Assembly (NCBI GenBank): GCA_963850255.1
Contig: CAWKLL010000024.1
Location: 1-64,000 of the forward strand
Length of the DNA stretch: 64,000 bases
From: J054 sp963850255
Lineage (GTDB): Bacteria > Pseudomonadota > Gammaproteobacteria > Steroidobacterales > GCA-2729495
Direction: 5' to 3'
The notes under the pieces: model-generated
What the model was told of the DNA's origin: nothing
The model's input: the letters and a program-made list of their open reading frames with translations, nothing else
Databases searched by the model: none
Program-made: the position numbers and the translations under genes
Shown: positions 1 to 7,708 of the stretch, one piece after another
How positions within the stretch are numbered: position 1 is the stretch's first letter
Layout of the letters: every line of letters begins with the position of its first letter

Positions 1-297
1 CAGTGAGGACATTATCGCGATATGTGCGCCGAGCCGGCGCGAGCTGTCGATGACATAGCGGGTCAGCAATTCGATCGCGCCGGAGTTCGACAGGCCGCGA
101 CTCACGATCAGCACCAACGCGATAACAATCGTAGCGGGATGACCGAAGCCGGAGAATGCCAGCTCTTTAGGTACGATCCCCGTGAGCACCGCGACGAGCA
201 GGGCGGTGAACGCAATAATATCGTAACGCCAGCGCCCCCAGATGAGCAGTACGAACACGGTGAACAGCAGCGCAAACAGGATAAGTTGGTCAGTCAT
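1..297 (-). CDS. SLC13/DASS-type permease, N-terminal part (cut by window edge)
   Basis: A 99-codon open frame on the minus strand runs off the left edge of the window. It starts with ATG at 297 and encodes MTDQLILFALLFTVFVLLI followed by at least three hydrophobic segments (about residues 4-22, 29-47 and 60-76), with the stretch FSGFGHPATIVIALVLIVS. This opening is typical of SLC13-family permeases of the kind that carry internal TrkA-C domains and are often called sodium/sulfate symporters. The rest of the gene lies outside the window, so the substrate cannot be judged. The plus-strand frame covering the same bases is a shadow. Confidence 0.6.
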   Translation of the reverse strand, partial: MTDQLILFALLFTVFVLLIWGRWRYDIIAFTALLVAVLTGIVPKELAFSGFGHPATIVIALVLIVSRGLSNSGAIELLTRYVIDSSRRLGAHIAIMSSL

Positions 298-433
298 GGT
301 TCCATGTTAGCCGATGCAAATCGCCAGCTACTAATTAAAGGCGTCAGAGAAAAAACAAACTGAACTAGTTTGCAGGGGAGTTTCAAGTCTTGGCCGAAAG
401 GGCCCTTTCCAACCTGCCGTAATCAAAAAAGGT

Positions 434-510
434 GAAAAGGTACCGGATTTATTTTTCTGCTACGTTGCTTGCGGCTTCAGCTCCGGAAAAATAGACCCGG
501 CACCTTTTTC
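434..510. repeat. Imperfect inverted repeat, REP/MITE-like
   Basis: The arms at 434-457 and 485-510 are imperfect reverse complements, differing at about four positions over 24. Both carry the core AAAAGGTNCCGG next to TATTTTTC, and 27 bases separate them. They lie in the gene-free stretch 298-667, which holds no other feature I can support. Palindromes with this kind of core occur as dispersed intergenic repeats (REP elements mobilised by RAYT transposases) in many gammaproteobacteria. That identity is inference, because no transposase is present here. Confidence 0.5.
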
Positions 511-667
511 GCGGCACCGTTTTGGCACCGACGGTGGGGCGAAGCCTATGGATTCGGACCAATGTTTTTTCGAACAATCACCTCGGAAATGCAGTGTACT
601 GCCGCCCAAAAAAGCGCAGTTCAGGGGGGCAGTTTCAATAAGTCAGTCCGTATACTGAGCGGGAATT

Positions 668-1390
668 TTGTTCGGAACTCGTAACGTGATTTTTACTCGG
701 CTAAAGCTTGCTGCCTTTTCAATTTTTGCGCTTGCCATCCCCGGCCCGGCTCAGGCACAGATCGACGATGACCAGGTCGGCGCCTGGTATATGTATTTTT
801 TTGATGCGCCCCTCAGGGGTTCCCAATGGGGCTTTCAGGGCGACATTCAATACCGAAACTGGGATTTTGGCGGCGATCTCGAACAGCTGCTATTGAGAGG
901 CGGTGTCACCTGGCGACCAAAGTCGGGCGATGCACTGCTTACCCTGGGCTACGCAAATATCACCAGCGGGGAATTTGGCTCCTCCAGTAGCACGGTTTCA
1001 GAGAGCCGAATTTATCAGGAAGCCGCGCTGCCTCAGAAAATCGGTGAACGCATCTATCTTCGGCACAGGTTCCGCTACGAGCAGCGCTGGGTCGACAATC
1101 AGGATTTTCGCACGCGCTACCGCTACGCCATTTTTATGAATATCCCGCTTAATCAAACGAACCTGAAGAAAGGCGCCTGGTACCTGTCCTTTTACAATGA
1201 GATTTTTCTCAATGGCCAACGTGATATCGGCGACGGTCGCAGTGTCGAGATTTTCGACCGAAACCGCTTGTACGGCGCGCTTGGTTACAGCTTCAGCGAC
1301 AAGCTGCGCTTACAGGCAGGCTATATGCAGCAGTATTCCAATGCCTTCAACAAAGGCCAGGCTCAGCTAAGCCTTCACCAGGCCTTTTAA
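668..1390 (+). CDS. DUF2490 outer-membrane protein
   Basis: A 240-residue exported protein. A signal peptide (core FSIFALAIPGPAQA) is followed by alternating amphipathic strands rich in aromatic residues and a C-terminal Phe (LSLHQAF), typical of an outer-membrane beta-barrel. The pattern QGDIQYRNWDF, then LRHRFRYEQRW and YNEIFLN near the end, matches the DUF2490 family, whose function is unknown. The start is uncertain. TTG at 668 is used here. GTG at 686 would give the shorter signal peptide MIFTRLKLAAFSIF. Neither has a strong ribosome binding site. The gene stands alone, 274 bases before the porin gene on the same strand. Confidence 0.7.
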   Translation: MFGTRNVIFTRLKLAAFSIFALAIPGPAQAQIDDDQVGAWYMYFFDAPLRGSQWGFQGDIQYRNWDFGGDLEQLLLRGGVTWRPKSGDALLTLGYANITSGEFGSSSSTVSESRIYQEAALPQKIGERIYLRHRFRYEQRWVDNQDFRTRYRYAIFMNIPLNQTNLKKGAWYLSFYNEIFLNGQRDIGDGRSVEIFDRNRLYGALGYSFSDKLRLQAGYMQQYSNAFNKGQAQLSLHQAF

Positions 1391-1557
1391 TCAAATCGCC
1401 TTGATCCAAGCTGTCGCTGTGGCAAGGCGCTATGGCGACGCCGGCAGGTAAACAGAGCATCCGGGACGGCCGTTCGGGAATGTCCCGCTATAAAGTTCTG
1501 ATTTATTTACTAATCCTCAAACCTACGCACTGCCTGGCTTGAGTCTGTCCGATGGCC

Positions 1558-1586
1558 CTGTAATAGAACCGTAACATTCCTGTAGC
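1558..1586 (+). promoter_or_regulatory. Pho-box-like direct repeats (PhoB binding site candidate)
   Basis: Three 7-base units, CTGTAAT, CCGTAAC and CTGTAGC, are spaced by 4 bases each (AGAA, ATTC), giving the exact 11-base period of PhoB sites (consensus CTGTCAT repeated). They lie about 80 bases upstream of the GTG start of a phosphate-selective porin homologue, the kind of gene PhoB controls in other proteobacteria. The repeats and spacing are seen directly; PhoB binding is inferred. Confidence 0.55.
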
Positions 1587-1664
1587 AGTATCGCGTTTTT
1601 CGTGGGCGCGTGGTCATGGCCACGCTAAACCCAAAGCAAAAACTCGATAACTGGAGAAGTACAG

Positions 1665-3155
1665 GTGAATGTCTACGGATTAGGTAGCGGCGTAAAGGCG
1701 CTGATTCTGACCGGGCTTTTGGTGAGCGTCGCAACTGCGGGACAGGCCTCGAATAAGGCGTTGCTGGACATCTTGCTGGAAAACGGCGCGATTACCCAGG
1801 AACAGTATCAGGGGCTGGTCAACAAGGACACGCTCACGACTGAAGACGTTCTCCAGCAGCCCGGCGCCGAACAACAGGCAGTCGTGCCTGCAAGTGCTGG
1901 CGCCGTTGCCGCGGTGGCGGATGAGGATACCGAAGCCTATATAGATATCGCCGTAGCCGATGCAGTGGCCGAGAAGATCGAAAGCGATTTCCCGGTTAAG
2001 GCCAGTTACGGGAGCAAGGGATTTCGCCTGGAAACCCGCGATGGCGACTGGCAGACCAACCTGCAGTGGCGCGCGCAGATGCGCTATTCCAACCCCTATG
2101 TAGGTGATCCGAGGCAGCTAGAGGATCTTGATGGCACAGGTGCGGGCAGCTTCGAACCACGCCGCCTGCGCATGAAAATCGGCGGCCATGGTTATAGACC
2201 CTGGCTGAAGTACTATTTCGAACTCGACCTGCAGCCGAATCGTGACCCCGATTCTGATGCGATCTCGGCGAGCGCCAGGGTCATCGACTACCGAATCGAC
2301 CTGGCCAAGTGGGAAGCGCTTGGCTTGCGCGTCGGCCAATGGAAAATTGACTATAACCGTGAGCGCGTAGATTCATCCGGTCGCCAGCAGTTTGTCGAGC
2401 GATCAATCGTCAATCGAGTCTTTGCCGTCGATCGTCAGATCGGTGTGCAACTGCGCGGACGACTATTCAATAGCACCCCGGCGGACCTGCGCTACTACGC
2501 CGGCGTGTTTAACGGAGAAGGCCGAGGTGTGAGAAACGCAGACGGCGATGTGATGTACGTGGGCCGACTGCAATGGAATTTTCTCGGCCGCGATCTCGCC
2601 CTGCGTCAAACGGATGTGGAATTCACCGAAAAACCGACCGCCAGCCTTGCTATCGGCGGCATGACAACCACCGGGCCCTGCACGCGCTGGTCTTCGTCCG
2701 GCTGCGGCAACCTTGATGGCTTCGCCTCACCGCTGGTAGCAGAGGATGATCAGTTCAGGGTCAAGCAGGCTGTGCAGGAGTTCGCCTTCAAATATCGCGG
2801 CTTCTCGGTCCAGCAGGAGTATCACCGCAAGACTGTGGACGACCGCGTAGTTGGCGACGAGAGTGATCTCACTGGCGGCTACGCCCAGACCGGATACTTC
2901 TTTAACAACCTGTTCTCGTTCGTGCCCGAGCCACTGGAGCTAGCGGTTCGCTATGCTTTCCTAGAGGAACCGAATGAAGTAGATCGGCAACTTGATAACG
3001 AGCGCACGGAGTACACCATGGCAGCCAACTGGTTCTTCGCCGGCCATAACAACAAGCTGACGCTGGACTACTCCTACCTGACCGTTGATGACGGCCTGCT
3101 GAACGCTGACGATAGCGCTAACCGGGTTCGCCTGCAGTGGGATGTATCGTTCTGA
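1665..3155 (+). CDS. OprP/OprO-type phosphate-selective porin
   Basis: A 496-residue outer-membrane porin of the phosphate-selective porin O and P family. A signal peptide (residues 1-28, ending TAGQA) precedes the family's usual N-terminal helix, LLDILLENGAITQEQYQGL. A long region of amphipathic strands follows, ending in WDVSF with a terminal Phe as expected for a BAM substrate. Typical pieces are SYGSKGFRLETRDG, RRLRMKIGGHGY and LRVGQWKIDYNRERV. Two Cys near residue 345 (GPCTRW, SGCGN) could form a loop disulfide. The GTG start at 1665 has GGAG nine bases upstream. A Pho-box-like repeat lies upstream, which suggests induction by phosphate starvation and uptake of phosphate or polyphosphate; the substrate itself is not provable here. 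Confidence 0.8.
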   Translation: MNVYGLGSGVKALILTGLLVSVATAGQASNKALLDILLENGAITQEQYQGLVNKDTLTTEDVLQQPGAEQQAVVPASAGAVAAVADEDTEAYIDIAVADAVAEKIESDFPVKASYGSKGFRLETRDGDWQTNLQWRAQMRYSNPYVGDPRQLEDLDGTGAGSFEPRRLRMKIGGHGYRPWLKYYFELDLQPNRDPDSDAISASARVIDYRIDLAKWEALGLRVGQWKIDYNRERVDSSGRQQFVERSIVNRVFAVDRQIGVQLRGRLFNSTPADLRYYAGVFNGEGRGVRNADGDVMYVGRLQWNFLGRDLALRQTDVEFTEKPTASLAIGGMTTTGPCTRWSSSGCGNLDGFASPLVAEDDQFRVKQAVQEFAFKYRGFSVQQEYHRKTVDDRVVGDESDLTGGYAQTGYFFNNLFSFVPEPLELAVRYAFLEEPNEVDRQLDNERTEYTMAANWFFAGHNNKLTLDYSYLTVDDGLLNADDSANRVRLQWDVSF

Positions 3156-3259
3156 TTATTTGACTGGCAATCGGCCAGCAAGACATCAAGGATGACGGCA
3201 TATCGGCAACCAGGTTTCATGCGCCGAGAGGGTACCCAGAGGCAGATTGCTTACGGTAA

Positions 3260-3342
3260 TTCGGGGACGGTTTACTTAGCTTAAGAGCACCCAATCGTCG
3301 GGTGGATGACTCGAAAAAGCTAACTAGTTAACTGTCCCCGAA
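3260..3342. repeat. Inverted repeat with TTCGGGGAC ends, REP/MITE-like
   Basis: The left arm (3260-3282) begins TTCGGGGACGGTTTACT and the right arm (3317-3342) is the reverse complement of TTCGGGGACAGTTAACT. The two differ at two positions plus a 3-base gap, and both end in TAGCTT. The element lies in the otherwise empty 309-base stretch 3156-3464 between two convergent genes. It could fold as a long hairpin and may help terminate transcription. A resemblance to RAYT-type dispersed palindromes is inference. Confidence 0.5.
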
Positions 3343-3464
3343 GTCCGCAATTGCACCCTGCGAACTGGTCCGGATGGAGCGCTTAAAGCGCAATCCACCC
3401 GGACCAGCCGGCAAAGTACGTCGGTTACCCGCAATGCGGCACGCCTGCAAGCAAGCGTCGCGGA

Positions 3465-5123
3465 CTAAACAACCTGGGGTTCTCCCGTCGGGGTGTTTTT
3501 GCTACCTGGCTCGGCCAGTATCAGGGCAACTGCCGCACGCAGGGCTTCGAGTCGAGTCTTGAAGCTGGTGTCGACGGGCAGATCTTTAAGCGAGTTCAGA
3601 CTGACCAGAGTATTGCGTACGTCGGCGTTCATGCCAGTCTCGTACACCCGCTTACCGGCGTCGTTAGCGTCACGAATAATCGTTTCAACGGCTCGCGCTG
3701 CTGACAGATCTACAAACGGAACCCGGGAGAAGTCCAGGATTATTGCCCTGGTTTTTCCCTTGACCCGCTCACGAACCTGATGACCAACATCGGCTGCTGC
3801 GCCAAAGCTCAGCGGCCCGCCGAAATCAAACATCGTGACTCTGCCATGAACTTTCTCAAGCAGGTCATTTTCTTCTTCGGTAGTGACTAGATTGCTCGTA
3901 TCTTCACCACTGAACTGCTTCAACTGCTGGTCGGCGAGTTGCTTGATAAATGCCAGTGCAGCAAGCACTACGCCCGCAGCGACAGCTGATATCAGATCCA
4001 CGAACACCGTCAGCAGCAAGACCATGGCCATCAATACGAGATCGAGTCGAGGTCCATGATGGGAGCGCTTCAAGTAGCCGACGTCGATAATGTCATAGCC
4101 GACTTTGATCAGAATGCCGGCCAGAACCGCGTGGGGAATCTTTGAAGCCAACGGCGCCAGGCTGATCACAATAGCGACCAAGAGCACGGCATGGATCATT
4201 CCGGATATCTTTGTTTGACCACCGGTTCTGATGTTTACGACGGTACGCATAGTTGCGCCGGCGCCGGGAATCGCGCCAAACAATCCAGCGATCGTATTGC
4301 CAATTCCCTGACCGATAAGTTCTTTATCGGAGTCGTGGCGGGTTCGCGTCATGTTGTCGGCGACAAGAGAAGTCAGCAGACTGTCGATCGCACCTAAGAC
4401 CGCAAGCAGGACGGCTGCCTCAAGCACAATGGCAAACGTTGCTGCGGTAAATTCCGGCATGATGAAGGACGGAAAGCCGGTGGGTATGTCACCCAGAATC
4501 GGCGCTCCGCTCACGAACAAACTCGTCACTGTTCCAATGACCAGCGCCGCCAGCGGGCCGGGAACGAACTTGCCCCATTTGGCAGGCCAGGAAAAAATGG
4601 TGACCAAGGTCACCACTCCGACCAGAAGCGCCGCCATATTGGGATCCATGACTGCCCCTGGAATCGCGGTTAAGGCAGGGATGGTGCCGCCACCATCCGG
4701 CTCATGACCAAACAGACGAGACAGTTGCAAGGCAATGATGATGCAACCGATGCCACTCATGAACCCGGAAACCACCGGATAGGGGACCAGGCGAATGTAC
4801 TGACCCATTTTGAATACGCCGAGCAAAATCTGCAGTACGCCGGCCAAAACCACGGCAGCAAAAACTAGCGCCAGGTTACCGGACAGCGAGGCGAAAACAG
4901 CGGCAAATATTACGACCATCGGCCCGGTCGGGCCCGATACGTTGGAACCCGTACCGCCAAACAGCGAAGCAAAGAAGCCGACAAATATTGCTCCCCAAAT
5001 ACCGGCAATAGGTCCGGCACCCGAAGCTTCGCCAAAGGCCAGGGCCAGCGGCAACGCGATAATGCCGGCGGTAAGGCCGCCAAACGTGTCGCCACGTATG
5101 TTGGACAAATCAAAGAATTTCAT
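3465..5123 (-). CDS. SulP-family anion transporter with STAS domain (likely bicarbonate)
   Basis: A 552-residue inner-membrane transporter. Roughly 10-12 hydrophobic segments fill residues 12-400, starting with the SulP opening GDTFGGLTAGIIALPLALAFG and containing GGTGSNVSGPTGPM. A STAS domain follows (about 430-520; LDFSRVPFVDLSAARAV). SulP proteins move sulfate, bicarbonate or dicarboxylates. Here the gene follows a beta-carbonic anhydrase by 24 bases on the same strand, which favours bicarbonate, as in BicA-type systems. That is inference from the neighbourhood. It is the last gene of a three-gene operon with the carbonic anhydrase and an ArsR-type regulator. The ATG start has GAGAAG just upstream. 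Confidence 0.85.
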   Translation of the reverse strand: MKFFDLSNIRGDTFGGLTAGIIALPLALAFGEASGAGPIAGIWGAIFVGFFASLFGGTGSNVSGPTGPMVVIFAAVFASLSGNLALVFAAVVLAGVLQILLGVFKMGQYIRLVPYPVVSGFMSGIGCIIIALQLSRLFGHEPDGGGTIPALTAIPGAVMDPNMAALLVGVVTLVTIFSWPAKWGKFVPGPLAALVIGTVTSLFVSGAPILGDIPTGFPSFIMPEFTAATFAIVLEAAVLLAVLGAIDSLLTSLVADNMTRTRHDSDKELIGQGIGNTIAGLFGAIPGAGATMRTVVNIRTGGQTKISGMIHAVLLVAIVISLAPLASKIPHAVLAGILIKVGYDIIDVGYLKRSHHGPRLDLVLMAMVLLLTVFVDLISAVAAGVVLAALAFIKQLADQQLKQFSGEDTSNLVTTEEENDLLEKVHGRVTMFDFGGPLSFGAAADVGHQVRERVKGKTRAIILDFSRVPFVDLSAARAVETIIRDANDAGKRVYETGMNADVRNTLVSLNSLKDLPVDTSFKTRLEALRAAVALILAEPGSKNTPTGEPQVV

Positions 5124-5147
5124 TTCATGCTTCTCGTCTGAGGTTCA

Positions 5148-5813
5148 TCAAGCGGCACAAGTGGAAGAATGGGCTAGCGCAGCGACTTCTTTTGCGTAGT
5201 GCACATCAACCGATTCAAAACGATTCTTTACCTCGTCAAAGGCTTTGACGTCGCCGGTCTTGATATCGTAGACCCAGCCGTGCAGCTGCAAATCACCCTT
5301 GGCCAGCCGGGCCGCGACACTCGGGTGCGTCTTCAGGTGCTGTAATTGCAGAATCACATTCTGTTCGAGCAGCATCTGCATGCGCTGCTCCTCGCCCTCG
5401 GGAGCCAGTTGGTCGACGACAGCCACGGCCGCTCTTGAGTAGTCAAGCCACTCCTTGACGTGCGGCAGGCTACTGAGCGAGTCGATATCCATTGCGCCCT
5501 TCATGGCACCGCATTCGGTATGTCCACAGATAACAATGTGCGGCACATTGAGAGCAGCGACAGCAAACTCGATGGATGCCGTCATGCCCCCGGTGTGGGT
5601 CGTATGAGGCGGTACGATATTGCCGGCATTGCGGCAAATAAATAGTTCGCCCGGATCCGTTTGAGTAATCATTGCTGTTTCGATACGTGAATCCGAGCAT
5701 GTAATGAACAGCGCTTCCGGCGCCTGGCCCTTGCTCAGCTTTTCGAACAGATCTTTTTTCTTCGGATAGACTTCATTTTGAAATCGAATTACTCCGGCTG
5801 CGAAATGTGGCAT
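5148..5813 (-). CDS. Beta-class carbonic anhydrase
   Basis: A 221-residue cytoplasmic enzyme that interconverts CO2 and bicarbonate using zinc. The beta-class signature is complete: Cys39, Asp41 and Arg43 in ITCSDSRIE, and His98 and Cys101 in GHTECGAMKG. Length is normal for the family. The ATG start at 5813 is preceded by TTGGAG. The gene sits between the ArsR-type regulator (33 bases upstream) and the SulP transporter (24 bases downstream), forming a compact inorganic-carbon unit: the transporter would import bicarbonate and the enzyme balance it with CO2. Confidence 0.92.
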   Translation of the reverse strand: MPHFAAGVIRFQNEVYPKKKDLFEKLSKGQAPEALFITCSDSRIETAMITQTDPGELFICRNAGNIVPPHTTHTGGMTASIEFAVAALNVPHIVICGHTECGAMKGAMDIDSLSSLPHVKEWLDYSRAAVAVVDQLAPEGEEQRMQMLLEQNVILQLQHLKTHPSVAARLAKGDLQLHGWVYDIKTGDVKAFDEVKNRFESVDVHYAKEVAALAHSSTCAA

Positions 5814-5846
5814 TTTTTCTACTCCAATTAAGACTAGGTAAACAGG

Positions 5847-6215
5847 CTATTGCGCGGTCTGGTTTTTTGATGCTGAGGTCCAGAGATCGCGTGCTTTACT
5901 AATTTCCGACTTGCTGATTCCGCTAATACGACCTTCTACGAAACTAAGTGCGTCGATGATCCAGTTGGCAATATCTGGCTGGACGAGGTGGTAGTAGTGA
6001 TGTCGTCCTTCACGCCGTTCCTGCACGATGCGATTTGCCCGCATTAGCCCAAGGTGTTGTGAAACTCTTGGTCCAGGGAGATCGAGACTATCAACGAGCG
6101 TGTTGACATCTTTTTCTCCGCCGCCCAGCTCTTCGATAATTCTTATGCGGTCAGGGTGCGCAATTGTCTTGAAAATATCGGCCAATTCTTTGGCAACGAC
6201 TTGGCGGTGTGGCAT
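5847..6215 (-). CDS. ArsR-family winged-helix regulator
   Basis: A 122-residue DNA-binding protein, first gene of the carbonic-anhydrase/SulP operon. The winged helix-turn-helix spans about residues 12-80: IFKTIAHPDRIRIIEEL, then the recognition helix PGPRVSQHLGLMRANRIV and the wing RREGRHHYYHL. The metal-sensing Cys motif of classical ArsR/SmtB proteins (ELCVC) is replaced by ELGGGEKDV and there is no Cys at all, so it probably does not sense arsenic or zinc through thiols. It most likely autoregulates the operon in response to something tied to inorganic carbon or pH; the signal is unknown. Confidence 0.8.
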   Translation of the reverse strand: MPHRQVVAKELADIFKTIAHPDRIRIIEELGGGEKDVNTLVDSLDLPGPRVSQHLGLMRANRIVQERREGRHHYYHLVQPDIANWIIDALSFVEGRISGISKSEISKARDLWTSASKNQTAQ

Positions 6216-6266
6216 AGGAAAGCTCCAGAAAATTGGCCGCTATCTTCAAGTTATCTACAAATATTA

Positions 6267-6290
6267 ATATCTGCGAATCTCTATAGATAT
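6267..6290. promoter_or_regulatory. Inverted repeat, possible ArsR-type operator
   Basis: The half sites ATATCT and AGATAT are separated by 12 bases inside an AT-rich patch about 50 bases upstream of the ArsR-type start codon. Dyads of this form near their own promoter are the usual operators of ArsR-family repressors. The rest of the 6216-6534 intergenic region shows nothing else I can support. Confidence 0.3.
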
Positions 6291-6585
6291 GAATCTAACC
6301 ATAGCTCGATAAGGATGGCAACCCCCTTTCGGCCAATTTCGCCGTCCACCCAGCTCAGTGCAGACAGGCTCTTGTATATAGGGCCGATTCTTCCGACGGT
6401 ATCTTGGGGGCAATGATGCTGCTCAGCCTGCCTGGCAATGACCGCTTATCGGTCCGTTTCCTGCTCGTTATTTCGATGCGCCGCATAAAATGAAGGCGAC
6501 CAGCATGGCTTCCCCTATGTGATTAGCGGCTTCGATGTCGCACGGGCTCTTTTCAGAAATTGCGCGGCCAAGGGATAATCCAAAG

Positions 6586-7602
6586 ATGCGATTTGATGTA
6601 ATTCTGGACCCTGACTCCTCACCTCAGGAAGTCTGTGAACTGGGCCTATTGGCAGAAAGCTATGGACTTAATGCCGTTTGGACCTCCAATTACCCTTCAT
6701 CACGGGACCCTTTCATCAACCTCTGCCCGCTCGCCTTGGCTTCGAGCAGAATTCGGCTCGGTCCCTTGGTCGTTACACCCTATGAACTGCATCCTTACAA
6801 GATTGCCAAAGCCTTGGCCAGTTTGAATGAATTGTGTGGTGGCCGCGCAAATATCCTGACGGGTGGCCCCACCGGAGTGAATGCCACCATGGGCATGGAC
6901 CTGTCACGAATGGTTGGCCGAACCCGGGAATGTGTTGAGATTCTGCAAGGCGCCAATCCTGATGAGCCACTCAACTATCAGGGAAAGATCTACCAGGTAT
7001 GGGGCTACCAACCTCGTTGGGCAACTGATGAACCGCCGCGCATTTATGTGGGTGCTAATAAGAAGCAGATGCTGCAGATGGCCACCGGAATTGCAGACAA
7101 CATCATGTTGGGCGACACAACCTGCGAACGTCTGGAATCAAGTTTAGAGCTCATCGAAAAAAACCTTGCGTCTCATGGGCGCCGTAGGCAGGACATATGC
7201 GTTAGTTGCCTGGTGGCCTGGCATGTTAGAGAAGACAAAAAGGAATCATTCAGTGAAGCGAAACGCTACCTCGCCCTGCGAGGCATGCTCGACCCATGGT
7301 TCCTGAGCAGCTTTCTCAACGATGAAGAATGTCAAATCGTTGATAAGAACCGCGAGAATATCTTCAAGGCCTATAAACAGAAAACCGATGTCATCGAAGG
7401 AGTTCCGGCCGCAATAGTCGACAAGTTGGTCGATAAGCTAACGATGTCCGGTGATCATTCGGACGTCCCTCAGCATATCGAAACACTGCAGAGATATCGT
7501 GACATGGGCCTGGACGAAGTAGCCTTCAAGCTGCATGAAGATCAGGAAGCCGCAATACGCGTCATCGGCGAACATGTGTTGCCCGCATTTCAGGCGGATT
7601 AA
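6586..7602 (+). CDS. LLM-class (luciferase-like) flavin-dependent oxidoreductase
   Basis: A bacterial-luciferase-like TIM-barrel protein of 338 residues from ATG 6586. That start is chosen over ATG 6535 because AGGGA lies ten bases upstream and the family begins with a first strand like MRFDVILDPD. Recognisable pieces are LLAESYGLNAVWTSNY, then SSRIRLGPLVVTPYELHP and NELCGGRANILTGGPTG, followed by PPRIYVGANKKQMLQMA. Members use FMN or F420 to oxidise varied substrates, so the reaction cannot be named. It lies 106 bases upstream of the first of three ATP-grasp genes, same strand, with no convincing terminator between, so one operon is plausible. Confidence 0.82.
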   Translation: MRFDVILDPDSSPQEVCELGLLAESYGLNAVWTSNYPSSRDPFINLCPLALASSRIRLGPLVVTPYELHPYKIAKALASLNELCGGRANILTGGPTGVNATMGMDLSRMVGRTRECVEILQGANPDEPLNYQGKIYQVWGYQPRWATDEPPRIYVGANKKQMLQMATGIADNIMLGDTTCERLESSLELIEKNLASHGRRRQDICVSCLVAWHVREDKKESFSEAKRYLALRGMLDPWFLSSFLNDEECQIVDKNRENIFKAYKQKTDVIEGVPAAIVDKLVDKLTMSGDHSDVPQHIETLQRYRDMGLDEVAFKLHEDQEAAIRVIGEHVLPAFQAD

Positions 7603-7708
7603 GTTGCAGTAAATTGACTACTTCAGGTGACGGCGATCACCGTGTATCGGGATACCAAGGAAGCTACCCGGGGATTAGAATTGGACTACCACATGTCCGG
7701 GAGACGTA

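Noticed and set aside
22..363. Plus-strand 113-codon frame at the left end
   Set aside because: Hydrophilic, no family resemblance, and exactly antisense to a clear membrane-permease N-terminus on the minus strand.
469..684. 71-codon frame between the left repeat and the DUF2490 gene
   Set aside because: Overlaps the palindromic element and the next gene start, has no ribosome binding site and no recognisable content.
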